Shown one piece after another: positions 1-6,070 of a stretch of DNA of 7,666 bases; within the stretch, counting starts at the first letter, position 1; every line of letters starts with the position of its first letter. The translations under genes were made by a program, and so were the position numbers. The notes below the pieces were generated by a model. The model was not told the origin of the DNA. It was given only the letters and a program-made list of their open reading frames with translations, and searched no databases. The stretch is from Phycisphaerae bacterium (GTDB taxonomy: Bacteria; Planctomycetota; Phycisphaerae; UBA1845; PWPN01): positions 1 through 7,666 of the forward strand of contig PWPN01000207.1 in NCBI GenBank assembly GCA_003557125.1, given 5' to 3'.

Positions 1-1297
1 GCCACAGGCGATACACTGCGTCCGGAAAGACATGGTCGATCGTGGCTTCGAAGAGCACCCCGTCGCGGATATAGCCGTCTTGATCCACCTGGCCCCGTTC
101 GACAAGCTCGTTCACGATGCATCCGAGCTTGAGCGGATCGCCCACCTCGGCCCGGTAGCGAAAACCGGCGGCGTTGCGGTCGATGCGGGCCCGTCCCGTA
201 CGGCTCAAGACGACCACTTCGTGCCCGGCAGCCCCATCCGTAGGCCTGTGCTTGTAGCTGGCCAATTCCACGCCTTCCAACGCGATGACGTCGCCGGCCA
301 CGCGCTCCGGCTGGAGCGTATAAATGACCGCACAGTTGACGACGCCGAACTCCGGCACAGCCACCTCGTCAGGGTGCCGGAGCGGGCCGGTCACCGACCG
401 GTAGCCCAATTGCTCGAGCAGATCGCTCAGGGGAATCCTCCGGCTCGGGGCAAGAGTGTGGCCGTGATCGCTTAAGAGCGAAATACGCACCCTGCCTCGT
501 GTGCGATGGACCATCTCCTGGCAGAACCGATCCAGTGCCACGAGCCCCATCGCGTGCCCGTCGCGACCTTGACGCGCCCCCAAAGCGGATGGGCCCACCA
601 CGTAAGCGACCGTCAGTGTCTCCCCCTGCCGATCGCGCTCCGCAAAGACCTCTTGAACACGGCGAAGGTCGCGCAGGTACCACGCGCGATGCCAGAGGTA
701 GGCATAAAGATGGCGCTTGGTTCCGAGGTAATAGTGCGTTCCCTCCGTCCAGGGCATGTTCTCTTCGTGGAGGTAGACGCCGAGCCCGCCGCGCAATTGT
801 TGTCCATCGTGATAGGACGCTTCGACGCCGGGCACGGGGGCCAGGCCGAAGAATTCCGTCAGGCTCACGTCGGTCATCACGGGAAATGGGCAAACGACGC
901 GCGATGTCGGCGGGAAATAGCGCAGACGCCCCTGCACCTGCATTTCCTCGACCATGAGAGGAGGGATGCTGTCCAGGATGATGACGAGGTGGTGGTGTTC
1001 CTCGGGCGGGACATCGGCCAATACGATCTTTTCGTCGATCCGCCCATCGCCGTTACGGTCGTAGCCGATGGCGACGATCCGCCCGTCCTCCGATGCGATT
1101 TCGCAGAAGTCCGCCCGACCGCTGCCGTCCATGTCGTACCACTGCTCGCTCGTGCCGTCGGCGCGGACGCGTGTCTCGACCGATGCGATGGGGAACAGTT
1201 CGGCCCCCGGTCCCGCGCAACCGCCGACCAGCCATGCAACACCCACGAGCATCGTCCACACGACCCAGCCTGCGGGCCCGGGCTTTCGTCTTTTCAT
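1..1297 (-). CDS. lipoprotein with alkaline-phosphatase/type I phosphodiesterase fold (3' end missing)
   Basis: An open frame runs from ATG 1297 off the left edge: 432 codons, no stop. Residues 1-27 form a lipoprotein signal (Arg/Lys start, hydrophobic stretch, lipobox LVGGC with Cys27), so the product is probably membrane-anchored and outside the cytoplasm. Two acidic calcium-type loops follow, DMDGSGRADF near 55-64 and DRNGDGRIDE near 80-89. The body then shows landmarks of the alkaline phosphatase superfamily: VIILDS with Asp109 as first metal ligand, a possible nucleophile in PFPVMT (Thr142), GRDGHAMG with His248, and SDHGH (Asp277/His278). Family members hydrolyse phosphodiesters or phosphate monoesters; the substrate cannot be read here. 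AAGGA lies 9 bases before the ATG and supports this start. It is transcribed divergently from the dus gene. The reading frame and lipobox are firm; the catalytic assignment is by motif only, and the nucleophile is uncertain. Confidence 0.82.
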   Translation of the reverse strand, partial: MKRRKPGPAGWVVWTMLVGVAWLVGGCAGPGAELFPIASVETRVRADGTSEQWYDMDGSGRADFCEIASEDGRIVAIGYDRNGDGRIDEKIVLADVPPEEHHHLVIILDSIPPLMVEEMQVQGRLRYFPPTSRVVCPFPVMTDVSLTEFFGLAPVPGVEASYHDGQQLRGGLGVYLHEENMPWTEGTHYYLGTKRHLYAYLWHRAWYLRDLRRVQEVFAERDRQGETLTVAYVVGPSALGARQGRDGHAMGLVALDRFCQEMVHRTRGRVRISLLSDHGHTLAPSRRIPLSDLLEQLGYRSVTGPLRHPDEVAVPEFGVVNCAVIYTLQPERVAGDVIALEGVELASYKHRPTDGAAGHEVVVLSRTGRARIDRNAAGFRYRAEVGDPLKLGCIVNELVERGQVDQDGYIRDGVLFEATIDHVFPDAVYRLW

Positions 1298-1412
1298 CGT
1301 GCCACATCCTTCTTCTCTGGTAGATCGTCCGGTCACAGCGTTGCTCATGGGTAACGGAAAGCGCCGTCTCCTTCAAGCAGTCCTGGCCACCACCGCGGAA
1401 ATCCACGGCTCG

Positions 1413-1473
1413 CATTCCCCTCCGTTGTCGTACGCCCTCTGCTTTGAGACAATAGTCGTCCTCAAGGGGAATG
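1413..1473. repeat. 9-bp inverted repeat over the upstream dus start
   Basis: CATTCCCCT at 1413-1421 is the exact reverse complement of AGGGGAATG at 1465-1473, with 43 bases between. The right arm includes the purine-rich AGGGGA and the ATG at 1471, the longest possible dus start. If both arms are transcribed, pairing would hide that ATG. As DNA it could be an operator. Function is inferred only. Confidence 0.35.
1425..1453 (+). promoter_or_regulatory. possible sigma-70-type promoter for dus
   Basis: TTGTCG (1425-1430) and GACAAT (1448-1453) are separated by 17 bases. Each hexamer matches the housekeeping consensus at four of six positions. Transcription would begin near 1460, just before the dus start codons. 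This is a weak match in GC-rich DNA and rests on position as much as sequence. Confidence 0.22.
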
Positions 1474-1497
1474 GTAGCACGCACGGAGGATCGGCAG

Positions 1498-2538
1498 GTG
1501 CTCGCTCTTGGCAGACTCACGCTTTCGACACGGATACTGCTGGCGCCGATGGCGCGTATCGGTGATGCCTCCTTCCGGCTGACCGTCCGGCACTGCGGCG
1601 GCGTGGGCCTGGCCAGCACGGAACTGCTCAGCGCGCGGGGGCTGCTGGAAGAATCGAGCGCGTCGCTTGCCCTGGCAGCGATCGAGGCCGAGGATCGCCC
1701 GCTCTGCGTTCAATTGTTCGGCACGGAGCCCTATGAAATGGCCGAGGCTGCCCGACGGATGGCCGACCGCGGCGCCGCTGCCATCGATATCAACATGGGA
1801 TGTTGCGTGCCCAAGATCGTGGGACGCGGTGCGGGCGCGGCGCTGTTGCGACGACCTGCACAGGCTGTCCGGCTGCTGGCTGCGGTCGTCCAGGCCGTAC
1901 CGCTGCCGGTGACCGCCAAGCTGCGACTCGGGTGGGATCGCACCTGTCTGACAGCCTCGGACCTGGCTGCCGACCTCGTCTCGGCCGGGGCGGCCGGCAT
2001 CATCGTCCATGGACGGACGGCGGAGCAGAAATTTACGGGCGAGGTGCTTCTGGAACCGATCGCCCGCGTCGTCGAACGTGTCGGGACCGTCCCTGTCATC
2101 GGCAACGGCGACGTGCGAAGTCCGCAGGACGCTGCCCGCATGATCGCGCAGACGGGCGTCGCCGGCGTGATGATCGGTCGGGCGGCAAAGCGGTATCCGT
2201 GGCTGCTGCGGGACGCACACGCATACCTGAGCACCGGGTGTATCCCGCCTCCGCCGACGCGCCGCCAATGGCTCGCGCTGATCCGTACGCATTTCGAGCA
2301 TCTGCACCGGTTGCGCGGAGAACGGCTCGCCTGCGCGATTTTCCGCCAGCGGATGAGTTACTACTTCGCAGCTTTGGGCTTGCCGCGCGCGGACCGTGAG
2401 CGCTTCCGGAACTTTGCGGACGCCCAGACGTTCGATCGCTTCATGCGCAGCATCGAGGAAGCGACCGCCGACGTTACCGTACCCCGGAACACCCCTGTGA
2501 CGACATACCAGCCGTCGAGCACGGCAAGGACGGTGTGA
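1498..2538 (+). CDS. dusB: tRNA-dihydrouridine synthase, DusB/NifR3 type
   Basis: Dus enzymes are FMN-dependent and reduce uridine to dihydrouridine in the D-loop of tRNA, using NADPH. Numbered from GTG 1498 the protein has 346 residues, close to the usual size. The TIM-barrel landmarks are in order: LLAPMAR at 14-20, DINMGCC with the catalytic Cys at 102, GAGAALL at 111-117, KLRLGW at 141-146, VHGRT at 170-174, GNGDV at 202-206 and GVMIGRAA at 223-230, the last three expected to hold FMN phosphate and substrate. The C-terminal half is helical, as in the family's tRNA-binding domain. GTG 1498 is preferred because GGAGGA sits 8 bases upstream and the mature family start fits. ATG 1471 gives nine more residues but its AGGGG is one base from the ATG. 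A Cys replaces the usual Pro after the catalytic Cys. DusB is the best subfamily guess; the enzyme class is firm. Confidence 0.93.
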   Translation: MLALGRLTLSTRILLAPMARIGDASFRLTVRHCGGVGLASTELLSARGLLEESSASLALAAIEAEDRPLCVQLFGTEPYEMAEAARRMADRGAAAIDINMGCCVPKIVGRGAGAALLRRPAQAVRLLAAVVQAVPLPVTAKLRLGWDRTCLTASDLAADLVSAGAAGIIVHGRTAEQKFTGEVLLEPIARVVERVGTVPVIGNGDVRSPQDAARMIAQTGVAGVMIGRAAKRYPWLLRDAHAYLSTGCIPPPPTRRQWLALIRTHFEHLHRLRGERLACAIFRQRMSYYFAALGLPRADRERFRNFADAQTFDRFMRSIEEATADVTVPRNTPVTTYQPSSTARTV

Positions 2539-2547
2539 GCCGTGCTC
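2517..2547 (+). terminator. hairpin spanning the dus stop codon
   Basis: GAGCACGGC (2517-2525) pairs perfectly with GCCGTGCTC (2539-2547), a 9-bp GC-rich stem with a 13-base loop that ends with the dus TGA. No T-run follows, so it is not a classical intrinsic terminator. It could protect the 3' end or aid termination. Confidence 0.4.
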
Positions 2548-2741
2548 CGATCCGTGATCGCTTTCCCGGAAAGTCGCAGAATCCTGTGGATCCATTTGCT
2601 CATTCCCGCTCCGCCGAGGGCGACTTGAATCGGCCATACCCGGGCCGAAGATGGGCATGCCAACCCTGGAATCGGTGACCCCCGCACAAAATATTTTTTC
2701 ACTTCTGCGCGCAGTTCGGTCGTTCGCTCACGCGCAACACT

Positions 2742-2777
2742 TTGATTGCTTTAATTAAGTAACAGTAAAAATACTGT
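2742..2777 (+). promoter_or_regulatory. AT-rich promoter candidate with overlapping dyad
   Basis: TTGATT (2742-2747) and TAAAAA (2766-2771), 18 bases apart, each match the sigma-70 consensus at four of six positions. The -10 lies inside a perfect dyad, ACAGTA (2762-2767), AAAA, TACTGT (2772-2777). A dyad placed over a -10 is a common repressor-site layout. The same sequence could also form a 6-bp hairpin in RNA. The dyad is plain; its role is inferred. Confidence 0.32.
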
Positions 2778-2807
2778 CGTAGGCCGTTTTCCCCCCATCT
2801 TTTCAAC

Positions 2808-2881
2808 CCCTTGTCGGGTAAGGGCTTTACCGCGTCTGTCGCCGCATATGGAAGTCAAGACGAAAGCCCGTGCCAGACGCG
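2808..2881 (+). other. structured RNA candidate with interlocking stems
   Basis: GGGCTTT (2822-2828) pairs with AAAGCCC (2863-2869), and CGCGTCTG (2831-2838) pairs with CAGACGCG (2874-2881). The arms come in A-B-A'-B' order, so both helices together would make an H-type pseudoknot with connectors of 2, 24 and 4 bases; alternatively they are mutually exclusive hairpins. Two short rivals compete for the first arm: CCCTT (2808-2812) with AAGGG (2820-2824), and GGTAA (2817-2821) with TTACC (2827-2831). It does not match a riboswitch class I can recall. If transcribed, it lies about 30 bases after the promoter candidate. Confidence 0.35.
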
Positions 2882-3092
2882 CAATGTCCGATATTCCGCT
2901 GAGTTATCAGGCTAGAAATGCATCCTTTACGTCCGAAAAACAGTGGCGGTTTCCCGTCGCTCCGGTCTGAAAAAGTCAAGATGGTCCGAAAGCATCGTCG
3001 ATAACAGTAGTGGTGGGCGTGAAGTCGAGCTAGGATTGCTCGGTGAAAGGCGGCACCCCCGCCCTCTCCGAATATTATCCTAGGTTCTTATC

Positions 3093-3261
3093 CCACCTGA
3101 TGTTCCAGGAGGATGGCCCAGGAAAGACGGACAGGCGGTAAGCGGAAGCCCGGGGCGGAAGCGTCCCGTGCAGAGTGTAAGTCGAATCGTTCAAAGCGGA
3201 TCATGGGCCGGAGACTGAGGTTGCCAGTGCATGAAAGCTGGTCGTCTCGAACCGGGCAGGA
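3093..3261 (+). promoter_or_regulatory. GGA-rich flgM leader, possible CsrA-type binding region
   Basis: GGA occurs at 3108, 3111, 3121, 3129, 3144, 3157, 3198, 3210 and 3259, the last overlapping the flgM ribosome-binding site. One copy sits in the loop of a 6-bp hairpin, CGGGGC (3151-3156) with GTCCCG (3163-3168), loop GGAAGC. Others lie in the 3' arm of a stem at 3093-3112. CsrA/RsmA proteins bind GGA in hairpin loops and control motility genes in several bacteria. No csrA is in the window, so the link is inference. Confidence 0.28.
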
Positions 3262-3270
3262 TGGTTAGCA

Positions 3271-3567
3271 ATGACCGAGATGAGTCCAATCAATGGTGCG
3301 ATCCATGTGACGTCGGCCGAATCGCTCGAAGCGAAGCGTTCGGTCGGCGAATCCCGACAGCCGAGCGTCGAACAAGGCGTGGATCGTGTCGAGATTTCAC
3401 AGGCAGGCCGAGCCTTGAGCGAGGCACGACCCACAGCCGAAAGCGGGGCCGAGAAGATCGCGCGCATCCGTCAGCAGATTGCGCAGGGCAACTACGAAAC
3501 CGAAGACAAGATCGCCGTGACCATCGACCGACTGCTCGAGGCGCTGCGCACCACAGCGGCCCAGTAA
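3271..3567 (+). CDS. flgM: anti-sigma-28 factor FlgM
   Basis: FlgM binds the flagellar sigma factor FliA (sigma-28) in the cytoplasm and blocks late flagellar genes until the hook and basal body are complete and FlgM is exported. The 98-residue product has the usual length and layout: a variable, probably disordered N-terminal half; the short VDRVEIS block at 37-43 with the following SQAGRAL; and a conserved C-terminal sigma-binding region (about 60-92), reading EKIARIRQQI, GNYETEDK and IDRLLEAL. AGGA lies 9 bases before ATG 3271. No flagellar structural gene is in the window, so this is a detached flgM, and its long structured leader suggests control after transcription. It converges on the J-domain gene. 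A tandem duplication covers its stop codon. The identification is strong from the C-terminal pattern. Confidence 0.88.
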   Translation: MTEMSPINGAIHVTSAESLEAKRSVGESRQPSVEQGVDRVEISQAGRALSEARPTAESGAEKIARIRQQIAQGNYETEDKIAVTIDRLLEALRTTAAQ

Positions 3568-3584
3568 TCACAGCGGCCCAGTAA
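3551..3584 (+). repeat. 17-base tandem duplication over the flgM stop
   Basis: CACAGCGGCCCAGTAA occurs at 3552-3567 and again at 3569-3584, a 17-base period with only the first base of each unit different. The first copy encodes the last FlgM residues and the TAA; the second lies just outside the gene. It looks like a recent slippage duplication. Confidence 0.85.
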
Positions 3585-3648
3585 CAGAACCGTCCCCTCG
3601 ATCGGCCCACTTTTAGCCTACGTTTGGCCTACCTTGCAAGCACTGAGC

Positions 3649-4272
3649 TCAAGATGCATATCGTACGGATGAGCGACGACGGCGGCGCGGGCGCGGAGCG
3701 TCCGACGAGGTCTCGCGCACTGCTGCCAGATAGTGCTCGAGGATGAACTGTTCGCGCGCGGTGAGGCAGTGGGCGATACGGATGGCTGTCCAGGCCAATC
3801 GCACCAGGCAAGTCACACCGATAGCAAACGCCAGAGCCGCCCATATCAGCCCGCCCCCGGAATCACCAGCCGTCAGGGCACGCACCAGCAGGTAAAACGC
3901 GCCGAGCAGCATGGCCACGGTCCCGAGGCAATGCGCTACGGTTATTGCAGGCATGGGGAGCAGTCTGCCGGCGGACGGGCGAAAAACGCAACGTGAACAA
4001 TAGAATCTGCCGTCACGGCCGCGAGTCACTTTATCGAATTCACGACAGATCGTGCACTGCCCCACGCTCCCGCCGTCAGCGATGACGCGCGCGGTACGCA
4101 GCAGGGTGTGATAGGCATGGCTGATGAGGGCGAAGCGCTTCGCCTGTTCGGGGTTTCCGCCGTGCTTGTCGGGATGGCAGCGTTGCGCGAGCTGACGGTA
4201 GCCGTGCTTGATCTGGTCGATCGACGCGGACTCGCCGAGTTCAAGGATACGCATGCATTCGGAGGGCGACAT
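3649..4272 (-). CDS. membrane J-domain protein with a CxxC-CxxC zinc site
   Basis: This 207-residue protein starts with a DnaJ-type J domain (about 5-60): helix II GYRQLAQR, the HPD motif at 33-35 that stimulates DnaK ATPase, and helix III around AKRFALISHAYHTLL. Next is a short zinc-ribbon-like segment, CTIC (73-76) and CSRC (92-95), then two hydrophobic stretches (about 107-131 and 141-162) that look like membrane helices, and an Arg-rich tail near 194-200. It lacks the Gly/Phe linker, the four-repeat zinc domain and the C-terminal substrate domains of DnaJ, so it is a specialised co-chaperone that would recruit Hsp70 to a membrane. GGGAG 6 bases before ATG 4272 supports the start. It is 230 bases downstream of the lipoprotein pair and may be transcribed separately. 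The partner and client are unknown. Confidence 0.87.
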   Translation of the reverse strand: MSPSECMRILELGESASIDQIKHGYRQLAQRCHPDKHGGNPEQAKRFALISHAYHTLLRTARVIADGGSVGQCTICREFDKVTRGRDGRFYCSRCVFRPSAGRLLPMPAITVAHCLGTVAMLLGAFYLLVRALTAGDSGGGLIWAALAFAIGVTCLVRLAWTAIRIAHCLTAREQFILEHYLAAVRETSSDAPRPRRRRRSSVRYAS

Positions 4273-4502
4273 GCAGTGCTCCCGAGACTCGCTTTCCCGA
4301 CTCGTTTGGCTTCACCCCGTTGGCATCGCCTACAGAATATTTAGACAAGCCGCGCGAGGCCGACCAGCCGGACACAGTAAAAGTCACGGAGAATCGGTCC
4401 ATGTAAGCCAGTATGTAATCGGATGTTACGAACGCTTTACAAGCAGCGTGGCAGCCAGGGGGAAACCCTTAGCTGAAGTCAGCTGTCAGCGGAAGCACGA
4501 CA

Positions 4503-5159
4503 TCAGTTTTCTTCAACGGTGTGTGCGTAAAAGAGCTTTCCGATCTCCTCGGCCAGCTCGACCGCCATCGTCTGATGGGCGTGCGACAGGTCTCTGCTTC
4601 GGCGAAGATCGTGCGGAGAGAGTGTCACTTCGACGTATTTGCCTTCCCGCTGCTCAGGCCAGAGGCGCACCTCGTCGCGTGACTCGGCTCGCGCGTTGAG
4701 CACCTTGACGGTGGCGCCGAAGGGAACCTCGCTCATGACTCGTTCGAGATCGTCGGGCAGGCCGAAACGGGTGATCTGGATCCAGAGGACGGTGTCGGCG
4801 CCGGCCAATTGACCGACCTCGCGCGCGCCGCGGTCGTGGAGGTCCGTATAGGTGAGGCGGAGTTGCGCGAGCTCTTCACTGGTCGTAATGCGGTCGACAA
4901 GGCGGCGCTGCCGCAGCTCGGCTGCCAGCGACTCGACCAGCGCCTCGCGGGCTGTGCTCGGATGGACGAGATTCTGCTCGTCGTCGACCAGGATGAGTGT
5001 CGGCGCCTTGGGCAGTTTGTATTCGGCAGGCACCCGTTTGTACTGGCCGACGCCGAGGAAGTACATCATGGCACCCGCCTGCTGGCAGCCCGTCGCGCCT
5101 GCGATCAGCAGCACGCACGCCAGCGACTTCATGCGCATGACAGGGCGCCCCCAGCCCAT
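4503..5159 (-). CDS. lipoprotein, paralogue of the gene at 5303-5968
   Basis: From ATG 5159 the product has 218 residues. A charged start, the hydrophobic LACVLLIAGATG and Cys25 form a lipoprotein signal, so it is probably anchored in a membrane outside the cytoplasm. The mature part carries RVPAEY at 42-47, an LILVDDE strand, ADTVLWIQITRF in the middle, LWPEQ, and a C-terminal helix with AEEIGKLFYAH. The same blocks in the same order occur in the neighbouring lipoprotein. The small alpha/beta layout recalls CsgG- or LpoB-like periplasmic lipoproteins, but I cannot assign a family. The start is unsure: 5159 has GGAG 9 bases upstream and gives a normal signal length; ATG 5228 has AAAGG 7 bases upstream but would put the lipobox Cys at 48; ATG 5138 is the shortest option. 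It is probably co-transcribed with the gene before it. Confidence 0.84.
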   Translation of the reverse strand: MGWGRPVMRMKSLACVLLIAGATGCQQAGAMMYFLGVGQYKRVPAEYKLPKAPTLILVDDEQNLVHPSTAREALVESLAAELRQRRLVDRITTSEELAQLRLTYTDLHDRGAREVGQLAGADTVLWIQITRFGLPDDLERVMSEVPFGATVKVLNARAESRDEVRLWPEQREGKYVEVTLSPHDLRRSRDLSHAHQTMAVELAEEIGKLFYAHTVEEN

Positions 5160-5302
5160 CCAAGTGCGCTCCATCCATATCCCGTCAACCCATGTCCCGA
5201 GTCGGTACGATTTCCGAGCGGAATCCATCGCGTGACCTTTCTTCTTTCCCCTGAGTCGGCCGTTCCGCATCCCCCCCGCACGGAAGCGGCCCGTTCATTT
5301 CT

Positions 5303-5968
5303 TCAATCGAGAGGCCGATTCCACGAATGAAACTTTCGCCCGACCTCCACGGCAAAGACCTCGAAGGTTCCCTGCATGATCTGTGACGCATGGGCATTCG
5401 CAAAGTCGACGGGCTGCTCAGCCGGGAAAGCGACCTCGACTCCCCTGAGGGGGAAGCGTTCGGGCGCCTCGGCGGCGGAATTCAATTCATAGACGGTGAC
5501 GGCCGAGGCCATGCGCCCGCGATAAAAGTGGGCCATCCCGCGCTCGCGCAGCGAGAAGCGGTGCACGGAAAGGTGGACCACGCTGTCAGCCTCGAAGCGG
5601 GCACCGAGCGTAGCTGGCTCGAGCGGCTGGTAGCCGTGCTGTTCGAGGAAGTCTTCCACCTGGCGGGGATCGACAATCGTGACGTCCCTGACGTTGTCTC
5701 GCAGGTAGGTGCCCACATAGCCGGCCACATCGAGCCGGATGTAGGGATAGTCCCACTTGATCTCGGGCGGAACCCAGACGTAGACGAGGACGTTCTTGCC
5801 TCGCAGCCGATCGTACTCGGCCGGCACGCGTTCCGAAGCCGGCGCGGTGTATACCGCAACGGTGCGGGCCAGATCGCATCCGCAGAAAATCGCCAGAACG
5901 GATGCGAACAAAACGATTGCCCGCCAAGATGGCCCGACTCGCCTTACTTTCGCGCAAGCCATATCCAT
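5303..5968 (-). CDS. lipoprotein, paralogue of the gene at 4503-5159
   Basis: The 221-residue product begins with an Arg/Lys-rich start, the hydrophobic stretch AIVLFASVLAIF and a lipobox ending in Cys31. The mature protein has RVPAEY at 47-52 (16 residues after the Cys, against 17 in the paralogue), the strand NVLVYVWV, ADSVVHLSVHRFSL, VTVYELN, and a C-terminal helix, FEVFAVEVGRKFHSW. No catalytic residues or known domain stand out; a structural or assembly role in the periplasm is possible but unproven. GGGAG about 7 bases before ATG 5968 supports the start. The frame stays open upstream to 6640, but that extension has no lipobox, covers the repeats and overlaps the DUF2752 gene antiparallel in sense of frame, so it is rejected. 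Its stop is 143 bases before the next lipoprotein start. Confidence 0.85.
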   Translation of the reverse strand: MDMACAKVRRVGPSWRAIVLFASVLAIFCGCDLARTVAVYTAPASERVPAEYDRLRGKNVLVYVWVPPEIKWDYPYIRLDVAGYVGTYLRDNVRDVTIVDPRQVEDFLEQHGYQPLEPATLGARFEADSVVHLSVHRFSLRERGMAHFYRGRMASAVTVYELNSAAEAPERFPLRGVEVAFPAEQPVDFANAHASQIMQGTFEVFAVEVGRKFHSWNRPLD

Positions 5969-6070
5969 GAAGCATCTCCCGGAACCACATTCCACCTGCC
6001 TGCCTGTCGGCACACGTCGGCTCACCGGGCAGGGCCACGGAAGCGGTGTTCGCCAACCCGGCAACCGCTC

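Larger units (their letters stand above)
2539..3270. other. 732-base non-coding stretch between dus and flgM
   Basis: No convincing gene was found on either strand. No tRNA, SRP RNA, RNase P or c-di-GMP riboswitch signature was recognised. It is locally AT-rich at about 2690-2780, unlike its surroundings. It holds a promoter-like site with a dyad (2742-2777), two interlocking stems (2822-2881), a 5-bp GC hairpin at 3049-3063 (GGCGG/CCGCC, loop CACCC), and a GGA-rich segment leading to flgM. The 3' part is probably the flgM leader; the 5' part could be a separate transcript. Confidence 0.6.

Noticed and set aside
506..1354. 282-codon open frame on the plus strand
   Set aside because: It is antisense to the phosphodiesterase-like lipoprotein, whose minus-strand frame has a lipobox, metal-site motifs and a ribosome-binding site. 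The plus-strand translation shows no recognisable domain.
1462..2658. 398-codon open frame on the minus strand
   Set aside because: Antisense to dus, which has all its family motifs; the translation is Arg/His-rich and low in domain character, as expected for a shadow frame in GC-rich DNA.
2361..2702. 113-codon minus-strand frame starting in the AT-rich island
   Set aside because: Half of it overlaps dus, there is no recognisable domain, and no clear ribosome-binding site was seen.
2848..2970. 40-codon ORF inside the structured intergenic region
   Set aside because: No ribosome-binding site precedes its ATG, and 40 codons are expected by chance; only conservation could rescue it.
2997..3004. 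GTCGATAA resembling the sigma-28 -10 element upstream of flgM
   Set aside because: It matches GCCGATAA at seven of eight positions, but no good TAAA -35 lies 15 bases upstream, so it is not called as a promoter.
3585..3648. Possible bidirectional terminator between flgM and the J-domain gene
   Set aside because: The convergent layout predicts one, but only a short TGAGCTCA palindrome (3644-3651) and loose AGCCTA/GGCCTA repeats are present; no stable stem with a T-run was found.
4471..4484. Inverted repeat AGCTGAAGTCAGCT after the 4503 lipoprotein stop
   Set aside because: A 5-6 bp stem with no U-run on the minus strand is too weak to call a terminator.
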